NCBI GenBank assembly: GCA_017607445.1 | Contig: JAEVHH010000004.1 | Span: 1,798,001 to 1,862,000 of the forward strand | DNA length: 64,000 nucleotides | Reading direction: 5' to 3' | Source of the DNA: Histoplasma ohiense | Lineage: Eukaryota > Ascomycota > Eurotiomycetes > Onygenales > Ajellomycetaceae | Shown here: positions 22,319 to 33,760 of the stretch, piece by piece | How the letters are laid out: each line of letters begins with the position of its first letter | Numbering within the stretch: the stretch's first letter is position 1 | Made by a program: the position numbers and the translations under genes | Notes under the pieces: model-generated | The model's database searches: none | Seen by the model: the letters and a program-made list of their open reading frames with translations, nothing else | What the model was told of the DNA's origin: nothing

Positions 22319-23829
22319 GCTGGCATGAAGCGGGGAGGAACCTAGAAGGTATGAAGAGAAAAAACAGCCACTCTAACGAAGCAAAACAAAGAAAAGGTAT
22401 TTTTTTTGTTGATAATTTTCCTGCCTACTGTTTGTCCCTGTTTCACCTTCCCCAGATGAGCTTTGGCGAACAACTTTGGTCACAGTTATTTTCTGCGAAC
22501 TATCTTGCGTTTATTTATTCCTTTATCCTTTCTCAGTTAAATTTTTTATATATTTTTATAGAAGTCCCTTCCGTTTGTTTACATTTTTCGTTTCTCTTTC
22601 TTCCTTCCCCTTCCCCCATTTCCACACATACGCACACGTACACGTACACACACTTGACGAAAATACCCCCACGTCATTTTTTTGCTTTACTTCCCCCTTG
22701 CTCCCCGTCCCAAATATCTTCTTCTTCAACCTGCTTAGTTTCACCAAGGATGGTTTAATTTCCTTATTCTTTTCCATCCCCACTTATCATGCTTTTGTTT
22801 TTTCTTCTTTATTTCCTTTTCATCCAGCACTCTTATGATTTTACTATATCCTTTCCACCCTTTATTATCCAATTTAAATTCTGCTAAGCGCATCCGCTCT
22901 CCCCACCGAAGAAATCTATATTAGCTTATCGAAGAGTATCTGCATCATGAAGTTAACCAAACATTTCATTCCCCCTTTTTCTGTTTGACTTTCATTGCTG
23001 CTCCTCGTTTTCTGCACGCTCGTTTTTTTATATCTATTGCATGCGTGTGTGTATGTGTGCGTGTGTACTATTCATGTGTGTTATATGAACACATTCATGT
23101 AATTTCCAAGAGATTTTCTATTTTTGGCTCCGTCGAGATTTCATAAAGCAGAAATTTTATCTTTCAATTTATTGATTTGGTTCGTTTATTTTTGATGAGT
23201 ACGAGTTTGAAACCTTTTATATTCATATTATTTATTGCTCCTTTTTTTATTGATTTGACTTCCTTTTGTTCTCTCACTTTTTGGGAATTACTTGTTTCTC
23301 TCTCGTCTCTTCCCCCTTTTTTATTTTATTTATTATTTATGATTTACAAGCCGCAATCGCTCGCTTCCGCTCGCTTATCCTGCTTGAAAATGCGCTGTTT
23401 AATCCCTTGGACGAATGTAATGAGATATATAACAGCTGTATATGACTTATAAACATAATGAGATATATGAACAGCTGTATAACTTGTACAGATGAATTTC
23501 ATATAATCTACAGCTGTTAATAGAGAATAATTATATAGATAAAAATAATAAATAATACTCTATATAACAATGTGATGGTTTGTGAATATATCCCCATGGC
23601 CGTGACACTTCCCTCCACGCAGGGCCATGATTTTTGAACTTGCTGTGTTTTCACACGCTTCCAAGCACCCTCATTCACCCACATTCACCCACTGCTCTTC
23701 TTTTGGAAGAAGGGGGGGAGCTGTTTTTGACTCTTCACTCTGTTGGTTTTGACTTCCTTTCAAGATCATGTTGTTCTTTCTGCTCTCAGTTCTCATCACT
23801 CTCATCATACTTGTAATTAGAGTGGCTGC
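22319..23829. other. ROM2 downstream AT/pyrimidine-rich spacer
   Basis: No gene is supported. The plus strand is T- and CT-rich, probably including the ROM2 3' UTR. A 30-nt unit containing GAGATATAT and ACAGCTGTAT occurs twice in tandem at 23417-23487, with a third partial ACAGCTGTT at about 23512. Confidence 0.5.
23417..23487. repeat. Imperfect tandem duplication with ACAGCTGT cores
   Basis: Two copies of about 30 nt, at 23417-23446 and 23455-23487, share AATGAGATATAT and ACAGCTGTATA separated by one or two bases. CAGCTG is a palindromic E-box core. Confidence 0.8.
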
Positions 23830-23844
23830 TAGGACCATGAATTA

Positions 23845-24327
23845 CACATTTGGTTTGGTTTAGTTTGGTCCCAGTCCATTTCTTGGCGTGATTTCCAGTG
23901 GGACCAGAATCAGAATGGGAGTTGTAAAGTGACTAGAATTATTAAAACATGAGTGAAATAGGACTAATAAATCTTGATATTTCATGTAAAGTGACTGACT
24001 ATCAAGAATAAGAACATGACCTGGGACTGACTATGATTTTGACTGAAATTTGGTCCCATTCTGATGATATGATTGGTGGAGATATCACCTCTATCTATCG
24101 CTGCCAATCTATATAGGGTAAATCATGGTCCCGTTTGGTCCCATTTTGTAAAATGGGACCAAATGGGACCAGGACTGATAATTTAGAACTAAAACATGAT
24201 CTGGGACTAGAATTATAATATAAATCATGTAAAGTGACTGATTTGATAAACACTATATGGGACCAGAACTAAGATATCTGATAATGGGACTGAGGAAAAA
24301 TTTGGTCCTGGTCCCATGCATGGTCAC
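23845..24327 (-). repeat. GGTCCC-rich dispersed repeat, copy B (extended)
   Basis: The part 24087-24327 is the inverted counterpart of 8289-8521. To its left, 23845-24086 is built of related motifs (TTTGGTCCCA, GTAAAGTGACT, ACATGACCTGGGACT), so the element contains internal direct repeats: GTAAAGTGACT-type blocks near 23926, 23986 and 24229, and ACATGA[CT]CTGGGACT near 24014 and 24193. The centre at 24134-24163 is a perfect inverted repeat. No open frame and no clear ends are visible. It could be a solo LTR or a palindromic non-autonomous element. Confidence 0.8.
24134..24163. repeat. Perfect palindrome with 14-bp arms
   Basis: The arm TTTGGTCCCATTTT (24134-24147) is followed by GT and its exact reverse complement (24150-24163). 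It can form a hairpin with a 2-nt loop, or a cruciform. Further GGTCCC/GGGACC copies flank it. Confidence 0.95.
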
Positions 24328-24694
24328 ACGGTCAGTCTACGTACAAGGTTAATGAGGCGTTGTTTTGTAACTATAGGCATGTATATATATTATCTACTCG
24401 TACCTGAAGATATTGGCCCATATTTTTATTGACCCTTTAATCTACTATCCACAGTCTTGAATCGTCTTATGAGGTTAGTGGCCAAGGTGTATCTACAGAT
24501 AGACAATTAAGAACTTGTTCATTCCCCATCCTTCAACCACGATTCCACGATTTTGCCCTGTATTTTTGAAAACCAGGGTGGTTAATTAACTTACTCGACG
24601 TTATATAAATAAAATTTGCTATCCAATCTGCAGAACCCAAGTATATGAATATATTTTACGAAGACTTAGTTTAAAAGAAGACTTTTACTATTCT

Positions 24695-24939
24695 TTAGAG
24701 TCCATTCCTCAACCAGACCCAGCCGCTTGTAAAATGAGAAACGATGAATTGCGAAGGGTACCGTGTGCCCTGTACCATATGCTTGAAAGTTCTCAGGTGC
24801 CTACTTAGCCCTTTGGGGTCGACTGATTCCAGATACAACTTCTTCGCACGCCTGTTGATGTCTTCAACAAGCTCCGGCTTGAGTTTGGCCTTTCGGTCAA
24901 ATGTGTACAGTCCGTTCACTTCCTGTTCCACATCGACAC

Positions 24940-25011
<72 letters not shown>

Positions 25012-27046
25012 CCTTCATTAATGAGCCAGTCAGCTTAAATTGCACTGAATATAAATAAATGGCAAGTACTCAAATAGGTAACTCACACACAGTTTACAAC
25101 CCTGGGGTGGAAAACTTACATTTGGGTATATACAAATCCACAGCAATGACCACCGCTAACGACACCCATCAAGAGCTTTTCCAGCCTAGCAAGAAGATCT
25201 GCTGGATCACTTTCAGTAGTGTAACCCCAATAACCATCGCCTTTTGCATTTGGATCGCTTGGTGCAATATTTACGCCGCTGAATTCGGTGCACATAATTG
25301 GCGCCCCCTTTCGGTGTCTACTTCCGCCCATGAATGTATGGCGACCCCCTTTCTTATCAAGAATACCGTCCAGTCTTACAGATTGTTGTTAGCGCGGGGC
25401 CATCACTGTAATCACGGAATGTGGTTAAGTCATCGCAGACATGTTCCCAGCCGCAGTTGTCATTGACGCTTCGGGTCGGATCCAAGCATCTATGGGCACT
25501 GTTAGCAAATTTTGTCCAGTAAAACAACGAACGGAGAAGGTTTGCAGGATTGACCATGGGATTTCGACACACTTGGTCATGTAGTAAAGGCTACGGATGT
25601 GGTTCTGTTGTTGAACGTTATCCTTAAGCTCAGGGTAGCCCCAGGATTCATTGATCGGAGTCCAAGTGACAATGCTAGGGTGGTTTATATCGCGTTTAAC
25701 CGCTGCCATCCATTCTTCGTTGAATCGATCCATATATGCATTGCTAAACTCTTTTCCGTTTGCCATCTCACCCCAGACAAGAAATCCAAGCTGATCCGCA
25801 AAGTACAAGAAGCGAGGGTCCTCCACCTTTTGGTGCTTGCGGCAGCCGTTGAAGCACATGCTCTGGGCTAATTCAATGTCATGCTTAAGCGCCTCCGCGG
25901 ATGGTGGCGTCATCCCAGTTTCTGGCCAATATCCCTGATCCAACACAAGTGCTTGGAAGATTGGGTGGCCATTGAGTCTGAAGGTATGATCACCAGTGGT
26001 CCAATTTAACTCGCGCATACCTATTTTTGTCTGAACTTCGTCCAAAAGTGTTCCACCACCATCGAAAAGAGACAACACAACATCGTAGAGAAGGGGATGG
26101 TCGGGAGACCATAGGGCAACCCCATCAAGCCAAGCAGTATGATCCTCGAGAGGTGCGCCCTCCAGGAGACCCGAGGGGAGTTTCCCAAGCTGCTCACGGC
26201 TCAGTTTTGCACGAACAGCACAATCCACGACATTGGAATGTTGGGAATGGAGATTTGGGAAGTTCTGTCTACTGTCACTCCGCCAATGGAAATCTGAAGC
26301 TTGACATGGTATTTATGCCCAGCTCGCCGGCCGACCAAAGAAATCGTAGCATGAAGCAATCCGCCATAGATGTCATTCGACAGGAGGACGGTGCCACCAC
26401 TACTATCCGCGATTCTCGCGCGAGGCACACTCTCTAGCCACACAGACTGCCAGATGCCGCTAGACGGCGTGTACCAAATCCCCTAGGGTTTTCCAGCCCA
26501 GTACTGCTTGCCTCGAGGCTGAGTCAAATCGTATGGAGAGTCCCGAACGCGAATATTTAACCTTGCGGACTGCTGCTGAGCTTTGATGAACTCGCTCAGG
26601 TCCAGATCAAAAGGCACATGTCCACCCCTATGCTCACCAACATACTGGCCATCAAGCCAGACCGTAGCTTCATAGTCGACCGCGCCGGATCGGAGAAGCA
26701 GGCGGAAATGTTTCTTCAGCTCCGCTGGCGTGCGAATGTCATCAACCAATCGTTCGTACCAGATAGCTTCATGCGGTTCGCGCTCCCCGATACCGGATGC
26801 AGGAGTTTGGAAGACATAGGGCACTGTGATCTCCAATTTTTGTAAAGTTTTCCCGGCGCCGCTGTTCTGTCCAGCAGTCACAGCGATTTGTTCTGGGAGG
26901 CCTCGCAGGTTCCATCTATCCAGCATGCCGCTGTCATCGTCATCATAGAGAAAACTCCAGGGTCCATTGAGTGATTTCCAGTTAAGGTCTGAGCGAGCAA
27001 GATCTGGCCGCGGATATTCCTGCACAGAAGATGCCATAACGGCCAT
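24695..27046 (-). pseudogene. Broken GH2 glycosidase (beta-glucuronidase/beta-galactosidase-like)
   Basis: The minus strand carries all parts of a cytosolic-type glycoside hydrolase family 2 protein: an N-terminal sugar-binding domain from the ATG at 27046 (LNGPWSFLYDD, EATVWLDGQYVGEHRGGH), an immunoglobulin-like domain, and a TIM-barrel catalytic domain with FNGCRKHQKVEDPRFLY, the acid/base region INESWGYPELKDN, CTEFSGVN (the nucleophile Glu position), GGHCCGFVYTQ and EQEVNGLYTFDRK. Two ordinary introns are consistent with the frame (25490-25572 and 24939-25124). Three lesions break it: an in-frame TAG at 26483-26485, where relatives continue through KP-x-GI(F/W)YTPSSGIWQ, a frameshift near 26210-26235, and a frameshift near 25365-25380. 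No intron explains these. No signal peptide is seen. Intron 24939-25124 contains a 64-nt homopolymer. Sequencing error could account for one lesion but hardly for three. Confidence 0.85.
24946..25009. repeat. 64-nt poly(A)/poly(T) tract inside the GH2 pseudogene intron
   Basis: An uninterrupted run of 64 A on the plus strand, hence poly(T) in the sense strand of the GH2 intron, immediately before its acceptor. It is the longest homopolymer in the window. Confidence 0.9.
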
Positions 27047-29019
27047 TCACAACTTGCGTTCAGCGCAATTCAGGACCAAACAGGGAGAATTGATAGACAG
27101 TCGTCTCCGGGGTCGACTTAGTCGATTATGTCATCATACACCCACCGAGCCGTCAAGAGCAGGTTTGTCTTTTGCAGAGGCTGGATAGACAGGGCCTTTC
27201 CTTGTGGGGCGATTGGGCCTTGCGAGATCGAGGGCGATTTTGAGCTATTTACTAGTATTTGTGTAGTGGCTACCGAAGTTATCGCGACTGGAGGAAAGCG
27301 AGAATACCAACCCAGCTATGCCGAATGTTTTCGTAGACAAGGACTAGTACCTTATAATGCACATTGCATCATGTCGATTGGAACAATTTCTATATACGCA
27401 AGTGCGGAACCAAAGTCTTTGCATACACTAGATGGTGAAATGGAAATACAATTTCTCAGCTATAAAACTGGACCCAAATCGCCTACAGGGTTGTTGACTA
27501 GTATGTACCAGATTTACCATGTATATTTCTAGCATTTGCATGGACTTAGTGTTCCACATGAGAGAGGACGGCGTAATGAAACACATAGCAGAGATCATTC
27601 AATTTTGCTACTACTCGTCTCTGAGACACCCAGGAAGCGCCTGGGTGGGAGGACTGTGCATCCGAACAAACCAGAGAGGAAAACGGCTAGGCTAATGGCT
27701 GCTGAGTTGGTTGCCTGTGATTTGGCTGGTTAGACAAAGAGGGAGTTAGGATGAAGGCTGAAGAGGATTGACGGTGCAGCAACAGCGGGTAGGTCGAGCT
27801 ATCCGGTAGGGTATTTTGCGAGTTGCTGGGGTATTGCTGTATCTTTATTTAAAAGAAGGAACTGGGCGAAATGAGAGCAATTGACAGGTTTCTCGAAAGG
27901 ACTGGGTACGATATAGAGTGAACCTACTAAATACCAGGGCAAAAAAAGGGAATGAAAGGAGACAAAGGAGAGAGATGGCCAAAAGATTCCTGCCTGACCA
28001 TGGCGAGAAATCATGTATGAGCGATGTATATCACACAGCAGGGAGCAAGAGGACAAGTGGAAAAAAGAACTCAATGAGAAACGTTTGGAGCAATGTAAGG
28101 AGTTGGGCAAAGGTAGGAAAGGCAGCAAAGTATATAAAATGTAAAAAGAAACAAAACTGACAATACAATTCGAAGATTAAAAATGTGCTAACTCAGCTAT
28201 TTCGCCCTTCCCCATCGCCACATTTCCCCCTTTTCACTCTTCCTGCGAAATTGGCAGAGACAATAACATCAAATAAAACACAGTGGAATAGAGAAAAGAG
28301 AAGAAAAAGAGCAAAAAATAAAGTCGAACGAAAATAGGAACGTGATAAAAGAAAAAGTACGCAAATATAAGAGAAGGTAATATGGGAATAGTCATTCAGT
28401 AACTGTTTTCAGAGCGAGATAAAACGGGGAATAAATAGTAGACCGGGCGAAGACAAAGGGCAAGCGAGAAAAAGGGAAAAAATCTCTCTGTAAAAAGACA
28501 GTAATAGGGTAAGGTACGAATTAAAGGATGAGTAGGAAAAGGAATTGGAAGGAAGGTACAAACTTCGGCAAAAATACCCAGTGGAGAGAAATTAGGAGAA
28601 GAATAGATGTGATTCTGGTAGGCGAAAGTGTATCAACTTTTCCTCAAAACTACTTTTTTTCAGTGGGTTTGCCAGAGAGGGATATATGGGTGTAAAATGT
28701 TGGTGGTCAGGGCCAACAGAAACGAAAGAGCAGTGTGAATTAAAGGGCGAAGTGTGTAATGAATAAGAAAGCCCCCAACCAAGCTAAAGAACGATAATCC
28801 CCAGAGAAAAGCATTTCACGGACAGTCTTTTCCAAATCTCAAACCTTGTTTTCTCTCCCTTTCCCCCATTAGAGACGTTCTGGTCGCGCTCATCTACAGT
28901 TGCCATCGCTATATTAGGTGATGTCATATTATCGGCGATATCAAACCGCCAGTCACTTTGGTCACGTCGTCTTGATTGGGTCTTCGGATGGCGTTGACTT
29001 GTAATCCAATCCAGTCCGA
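27047..29019. other. 2 kb spacer between GH2 relic and septin gene
   Basis: No gene is supported. An open frame at 27128-27532 (plus) shows no motif. From about 27880 to 28850 the plus strand is strongly purine-rich (GGAAA, AGAGA, AAAAG runs), so the minus strand is pyrimidine-rich. The right part probably holds the septin 3' UTR. Confidence 0.5.
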
Positions 29020-30621
29020 TTATGCGTTGACCTCGCCATTCAGTTCATCCTGGTGCATGTGGTTGTGGTGCTCGCGCTGCATCCGTGCCTCGATCTCCTT
29101 CAATTGACTCTCACGAGCAAGAAGTTCCTGTCGTTTAAGCTCGATCTCACGTTGCACCTTGATCTCGATCTCTCGGAGTTTCTCTTCCTCCCGGCGAAGT
29201 TGCTCCTCCTTCAGGCGGACAGATTGAGAGGCAAGGTCTTCAGGGTTCATGGACGAATCTTGGTTACTGTTTGAAGTCCGTTAGCAAACCATTGGAAAGG
29301 ATTAAACGAGAGTGTACAAAAATATAAACATACGTTCCAGCGCCACCCTCCACGCTCTTGCTGAGTTTCTCGGTACGGTAGTTCTCGTAGAGGAAGTCGT
29401 GCGTAATTTCTTTCAAATCTGCAAGATGGCTGTGCAAAAGCGCGCTGCGAATAGCCAAGAAATCTGAGTGACGAGGATTATCAACTTCGACCACACCCCA
29501 CGGGTATTGTCTCGCACGAACTTTGCGGCCACCAATCTCTAGAACATCCTCTGAACCAACAATGGCAAAGGGCATTAGACCTCGAAGTTCAGCGTTTTCC
29601 TCAACGGTATCTTCGTCATCCTCTTCAATGTCATAGGGGAAGTTGTACACAGGGATACGATAGTGCTCAATATCCTCCATAACAAGCTTTTTCGATTCCG
29701 CAAGCTCCGCAGGTGTTAGAGAGTCAGCCTTGCCAATAACAGGGATGACGTTGACGCGTGGTGAAAGGCGCTTCATCAATTCAATGTCGAGTTCTCGCAG
29801 GCCATGGCCGGTGGGCGTAATAAAGTACAACAGAGCATGTACACGATTGTCACGGAACCGAGGGTTACGCTTGATCCTGGATTCTTCAGCCAAGATGTCA
29901 TCATATTGGCGCTCGAGATATCCGACGATTTCTGAGAAACTACATTGCGTGCACATTTGATTAGTTAACATTACCCCAAGAATGCTCCGATCCAAACTGG
30001 ATATGAATTTGGTCACACCTTTGCTCGTTGTCAATTTGGTCGCCAAAGCCCGGGGTATCAACGATGGTTAGCGAAATGCGGGTGCCTTCCTCATCCAGCT
30101 CGAGTTCTTGTAAACCAGTTAGTGTTGGGCGAAGTCCAATTGGCATTAATCAATCAGATTTCATTGGCACTTACCAACGGTGATGGGCTTGATACGGACG
30201 CCTTCCTCGAGATGGGCATTTTGGGCGTCATCGGCATCTTTTCCCTGAAGAACTTTCTTTCCGCAAAGTGTGTTGACAAAGGTAGTCCGGCCTGGAGCAA
30301 ATACATCGGACAGTTAGATTTTTTTGTTAAAAAAAAAAAAGAAATCAGTAATCCACGTCTAGATGAAACGAGTTCAACATACCTGTTCCACTGGCACCAC
30401 AGACCATCAGACAGAATTGAATTCCTTTCTTGACATTCTTCTTCCGACGGATCTTAATCTGGTCATAACGCCTGTCAGATCGCAGCATGGTCACGACAAT
30501 TGGGGAATAGGAATGCGGTAAATAATACGCCGGACAAACGTATGTGACAGCGTATAAACAATTCTTGGATAGAGGGAATGAAAGGAATAGAGAGACATAC
30601 AGCGTTGACAGCAGAAGACAT
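29020..30621 (-). CDS. aspA: Septin, AspA/Cdc11 family
   Basis: Septins are GTP-binding proteins that polymerise into filaments at septa and growth sites. Exons 30621-30601, 30458-30383, 30291-30175, 30106-30019, 29939-29334 and 29266-29020 give 384 residues. The 7-codon first exon (MSSAVNA) is joined to IKIRRKKNVKKG; without it, an ATG at 30488 gives an alternative start. The polybasic RRKKNVKKG precedes the GTPase domain: P-loop GASGTGRTT (28-36, with Arg where classical GTPases have Lys), DTPGFGD, and GKAD. The septin unique element (about 280-320) includes HSDFLAIRSALLHSHL. The tail from about 325 is a Glu/Lys/Arg-rich coiled coil. The Arg-containing P-loop and this N-terminus point to the Cdc11/AspA group. 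All introns are GT-AG. Confidence 0.92.
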
Positions 30622-31734
30622 GGTGGATTAGATTGCTGGTGATTTCGAAGGGGACGGTGTAACGGAGATTGCTTGGGAGAAGGCGAGCGGAGCGGATCTC
30701 CAGCAAGGCTAAGAGGGCCAGGAGAAAAAGGAAGAATGAGAGAATTGACACGCAGAAGAAACACAGAGACAGAGAGGAGAAGAATGGGAGAGAGACAAAG
30801 CAGGAGGACTGGGACACAGATGTCACAGGAAAAAAGGGTTGAAGTCGAGATGGTTACTCGAAGCAGTAGGGGGCGTGCTTGATTTTGGGCCTGAGACGCA
30901 GCTGGGGGTGTGCTTACCGCTCCAGAACGCTGCTTACCGCCAAGCACCACCTAATGGCGTGTGTAACTGGGTATTGAAAGTACACTAAAAGTACACTAGT
31001 GGTAATAAAATCCAGTTAAGGGGCTCTGTTCCTGCTTGTTGGAGCGGACTGTATCAACGCAGTATTGCCCTACCATGTCGGCGGGAAAGGTTCCGTAACT
31101 TTGGTGTTTCCCCCTTTTCATCCAGAGCTTGTAGGATAACACGCCAGATTTTCACATACAAATTTCATAGGTCTACACGCAAAGAAGCCGAGACAACGTT
31201 GAAGAATGACCAACCTATACCAGGACAAATTACCTATGGGCTCGCTCCTTTCGATAAATTCCAATAAGGAACTCTGGCATATGGGGATGGCAGGACAAAA
31301 CCGATGGGCCGTGAAACATCACCACTTCTGGTACCTGGTACAAGACGTCCCGCATCTAGGTTGGCGTATTTTGGATACCGGAATAATGTAATCCCCTTGG
31401 ATCGTTGACACTCCATCCATTCCATGATCAGTATCCACGTGATATGGGCCGGATTCGGAGCTTTCCCGGGACGAGAACATCGAAGGTAGAGAGCTATATA
31501 CGATACATCTAGAGATGATATTCTTATTTAAAATAAAATATCTTCACGAATCTTCTGTCCACCTCGATTATATACGGTGGACCTAGCCCTACTTAATCCC
31601 TTTCACTTTTCTTTCTTCCTGCGTTCTGTTTTTCAGTTAGTTGTATGCCTGTGCGCATCTTATCATGACCCCAACCACGCCGATGTTTACCTTATTGGCA
31701 TAATTTGCTGCCTACGACGTGCAAAGTTCACACG
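30622..31734. promoter_or_regulatory. Bidirectional septin/HSV2 intergenic region
   Basis: No gene is supported in this divergent spacer. The left part (30650-30890) is purine-rich on the plus strand, so pyrimidine-rich in the septin 5' leader. TATATACGATACATC and TATATACGGTGGAC near 31495-31580 are TATA-like but unproven. Confidence 0.45.
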
Positions 31735-33353
31735 ATGAATACCAGACAGGTTATAGATACCTCGACGGGCCCAGTGTCACATTCAGCCGCCTTTAACGCT
31801 GACAGCTCTTCATTCTCTGTCGGACTTGATACCGGCTTCTGCGGTATGGCCCTTCTTTGCAGCGATCTTTCCTGAGCTACGACATTCACATCAGAGATCC
31901 TTGTACGCTAACTATGTACTCTACATCTCCATCTTTAAACAGTTTTTAACTCAGACCCATGTGAACTCAAAGTTTCAAGAGGTGAGATATTTTCCTATAA
32001 AAATCAAAATACATCGGATATACTTTATCTATGCATTAATCCCCCGCTGGTACTTTTTATTGTTCTCCCACGATTTCCCCTGCATTGATTATTTGGATCT
32101 GCTTGGGCCCCTAATACTTAACTGCCCCTCCTCAATATAGTAGATTTCAATGCAGGCATCGGGGTGGTCGAGATGTTGGGTCAGTCTAATTATCTAGCTC
32201 TGGTGGGTGGAGGCCGCAAGCCCAAATTTCCCCAGAACAAAGTGAGTAATTTTCCCTACTTGAATTTTTGTTGCTTTTCGATTTTGGACTCTGTCAAAAA
32301 AATGAGTCAACATAAGATTATAATATAATAACAAACATAATTTCACCCTAATATATTAATTTATTCCTCCTTTCTTATTTGCAAAGTTGATTATCTGGGA
32401 TGACGCAAAGCAACGAGCAGTCATCACGCTCGAGTTCCGCACTTCTGTCTTGCGCGTCCGATTATCCAAGTCCCGTATCGTCGTTGTGCTACATAATAGC
32501 ATACATATCTTTGCCTTTTCGATCCCCCCGCAGAAATTGTCTGTCTTCGAGACCGCAGATAACCCTCATGGCTTGGTCTGTCTGGGGACCAAATTGCTAG
32601 CTTTCCCCGGAAGATCCCCAGGACAGGTCCAGCTTGTCGAGCTCGAGACGGGGAATGTCAGTATCATTCCGGCTCATAGCTCTCCATTAAGAGCTATTGA
32701 CCTTAGCCCCAATGGCGAGGTTTTGGCAACGGCGGGAGAGACGGTAAGTTAAAAACATGAATTTTCCTCCAAAGTTATAAGTGTTACGGTTTAAGGTGAG
32801 TAGAAGATTTTGAACAAGGGCAGCTAAATTTGATTTTAACATGCAGGGAACGCTGGTTCGAATATTTGCTACAACAAATTGCGCAAAGATGGCTGAGCTC
32901 CGGAGAGGTGTAGATCATGCGGAAATATTTTCGCTGGCCATATCCCCCTCAAACACGCTTCTCGCCCTCACGTCAGATAAATCTACCTTGCACATTTTTG
33001 ACCTCCCGCATGCTCGCAACGCCACGCCTCCCGTAGAAGGCGCAAACCAGAAATGGGGTATCCTTGGGAAGGTCCCTCTGCTCCCTCGGGTATTTTCTGA
33101 CATTTATTCTTTTGCAAGCGCTCATTTTGAGATTGGCGATGAGGGTCCTCTTGGTTCTGCATACCTCCCTCCCCTGGGCTCCTCGCTCGGACGACCATCG
33201 AAAGGGGTTATTGGATGGATTAGTGACACGACTCTTCTGGTGATAAGTGCCGGGAAAGAGGGTAGGTGGGAAAGATTCGTCATCGGACAGGACCACGATG
33301 GAAAGCGATATTGCGTTAGAGAAGGCTGGAAAAGATATCTTGGAGGTGGTTGA
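31735..33353 (+). CDS. HSV2: PROPPIN WD40 protein HSV2 (Atg18/Atg21 family)
   Basis: This seven-bladed beta-propeller binds PI3P and PI(3,5)P2 and acts in micronucleophagy and vacuole-related membrane traffic. Five exons, 31735-31843, 31943-31981 (39 nt), 32144-32241, 32387-32743 and 32847-33353, join by GT-AG introns to 369 residues. It starts MNTRQVIDTSTGPV, with the first-blade pattern FNADSSSFSVGLDTGFCVFN, and contains VVEMLGQSNYLALVGGG, KLIIWDD and VRIFATTNCAKMAELRRG. The lipid-binding motif is LRRG (219-222) rather than the canonical FRRG. The following HAEIFSLAISPSNTLLALTSDKSTLHIFDLP is the usual next blade. The last exon ends shortly after the final blade (REGWKRYLGGG). The absence of a long C-terminus and the LRRG form favour HSV2 over ATG18 or ATG21. 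Confidence 0.93.
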
Positions 33354-33760
33354 AAGGCGGAGCACCGAACAGACTATTCAGAAAGACACCTCTTTTTTTT
33401 TACCTCTTTATTTTTCGCGAGGAATCTACGGGACACTTGGTTTCACATGACGATTCGGGTGAAATATTACCATATGTTGGTGAACTGGATGATAACAACA
33501 CATGGATCGTGGAAATGAATACGGGCATATACCGCTCCAACGAAATGTAGGCGAGGCGGCATCGTAAACGGTCTTCGAGCTCCGGCAGGAAATATATCTC
33601 AGTACCGGACATCTTTTCGAGTTGGATCGAGAATGCTGTAACCATTGGGCCCAAACTTGGATATTTATCCATTTCCTCCATTTTCGGGTAGCGAAGTGAC
33701 AGTATTTCCGTAACTTATCATCACAGAAGAAGGTCGTCTGCAGCTCTAGAAGCGGGCATC
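33354..33760. other. Convergent HSV2/IST3 3' region
   Basis: A 407-bp tail-to-tail spacer that presumably contains both 3' UTRs and terminators. No motif I would call. Confidence 0.5.

Noticed and set aside
27128..27532. Plus-strand open frame of about 134 codons upstream of the GH2 relic
   Set aside because: No recognisable motif, no homologous pattern, ordinary spacer composition.
30486..30488. ATG at 30488 as the septin start
   Set aside because: It gives a workable frame, but the upstream 7-codon exon at 30621-30601 joined at 30458 preserves the frame and gives a more natural N-terminus before RRKKNVKKG. Kept only as an alternative.
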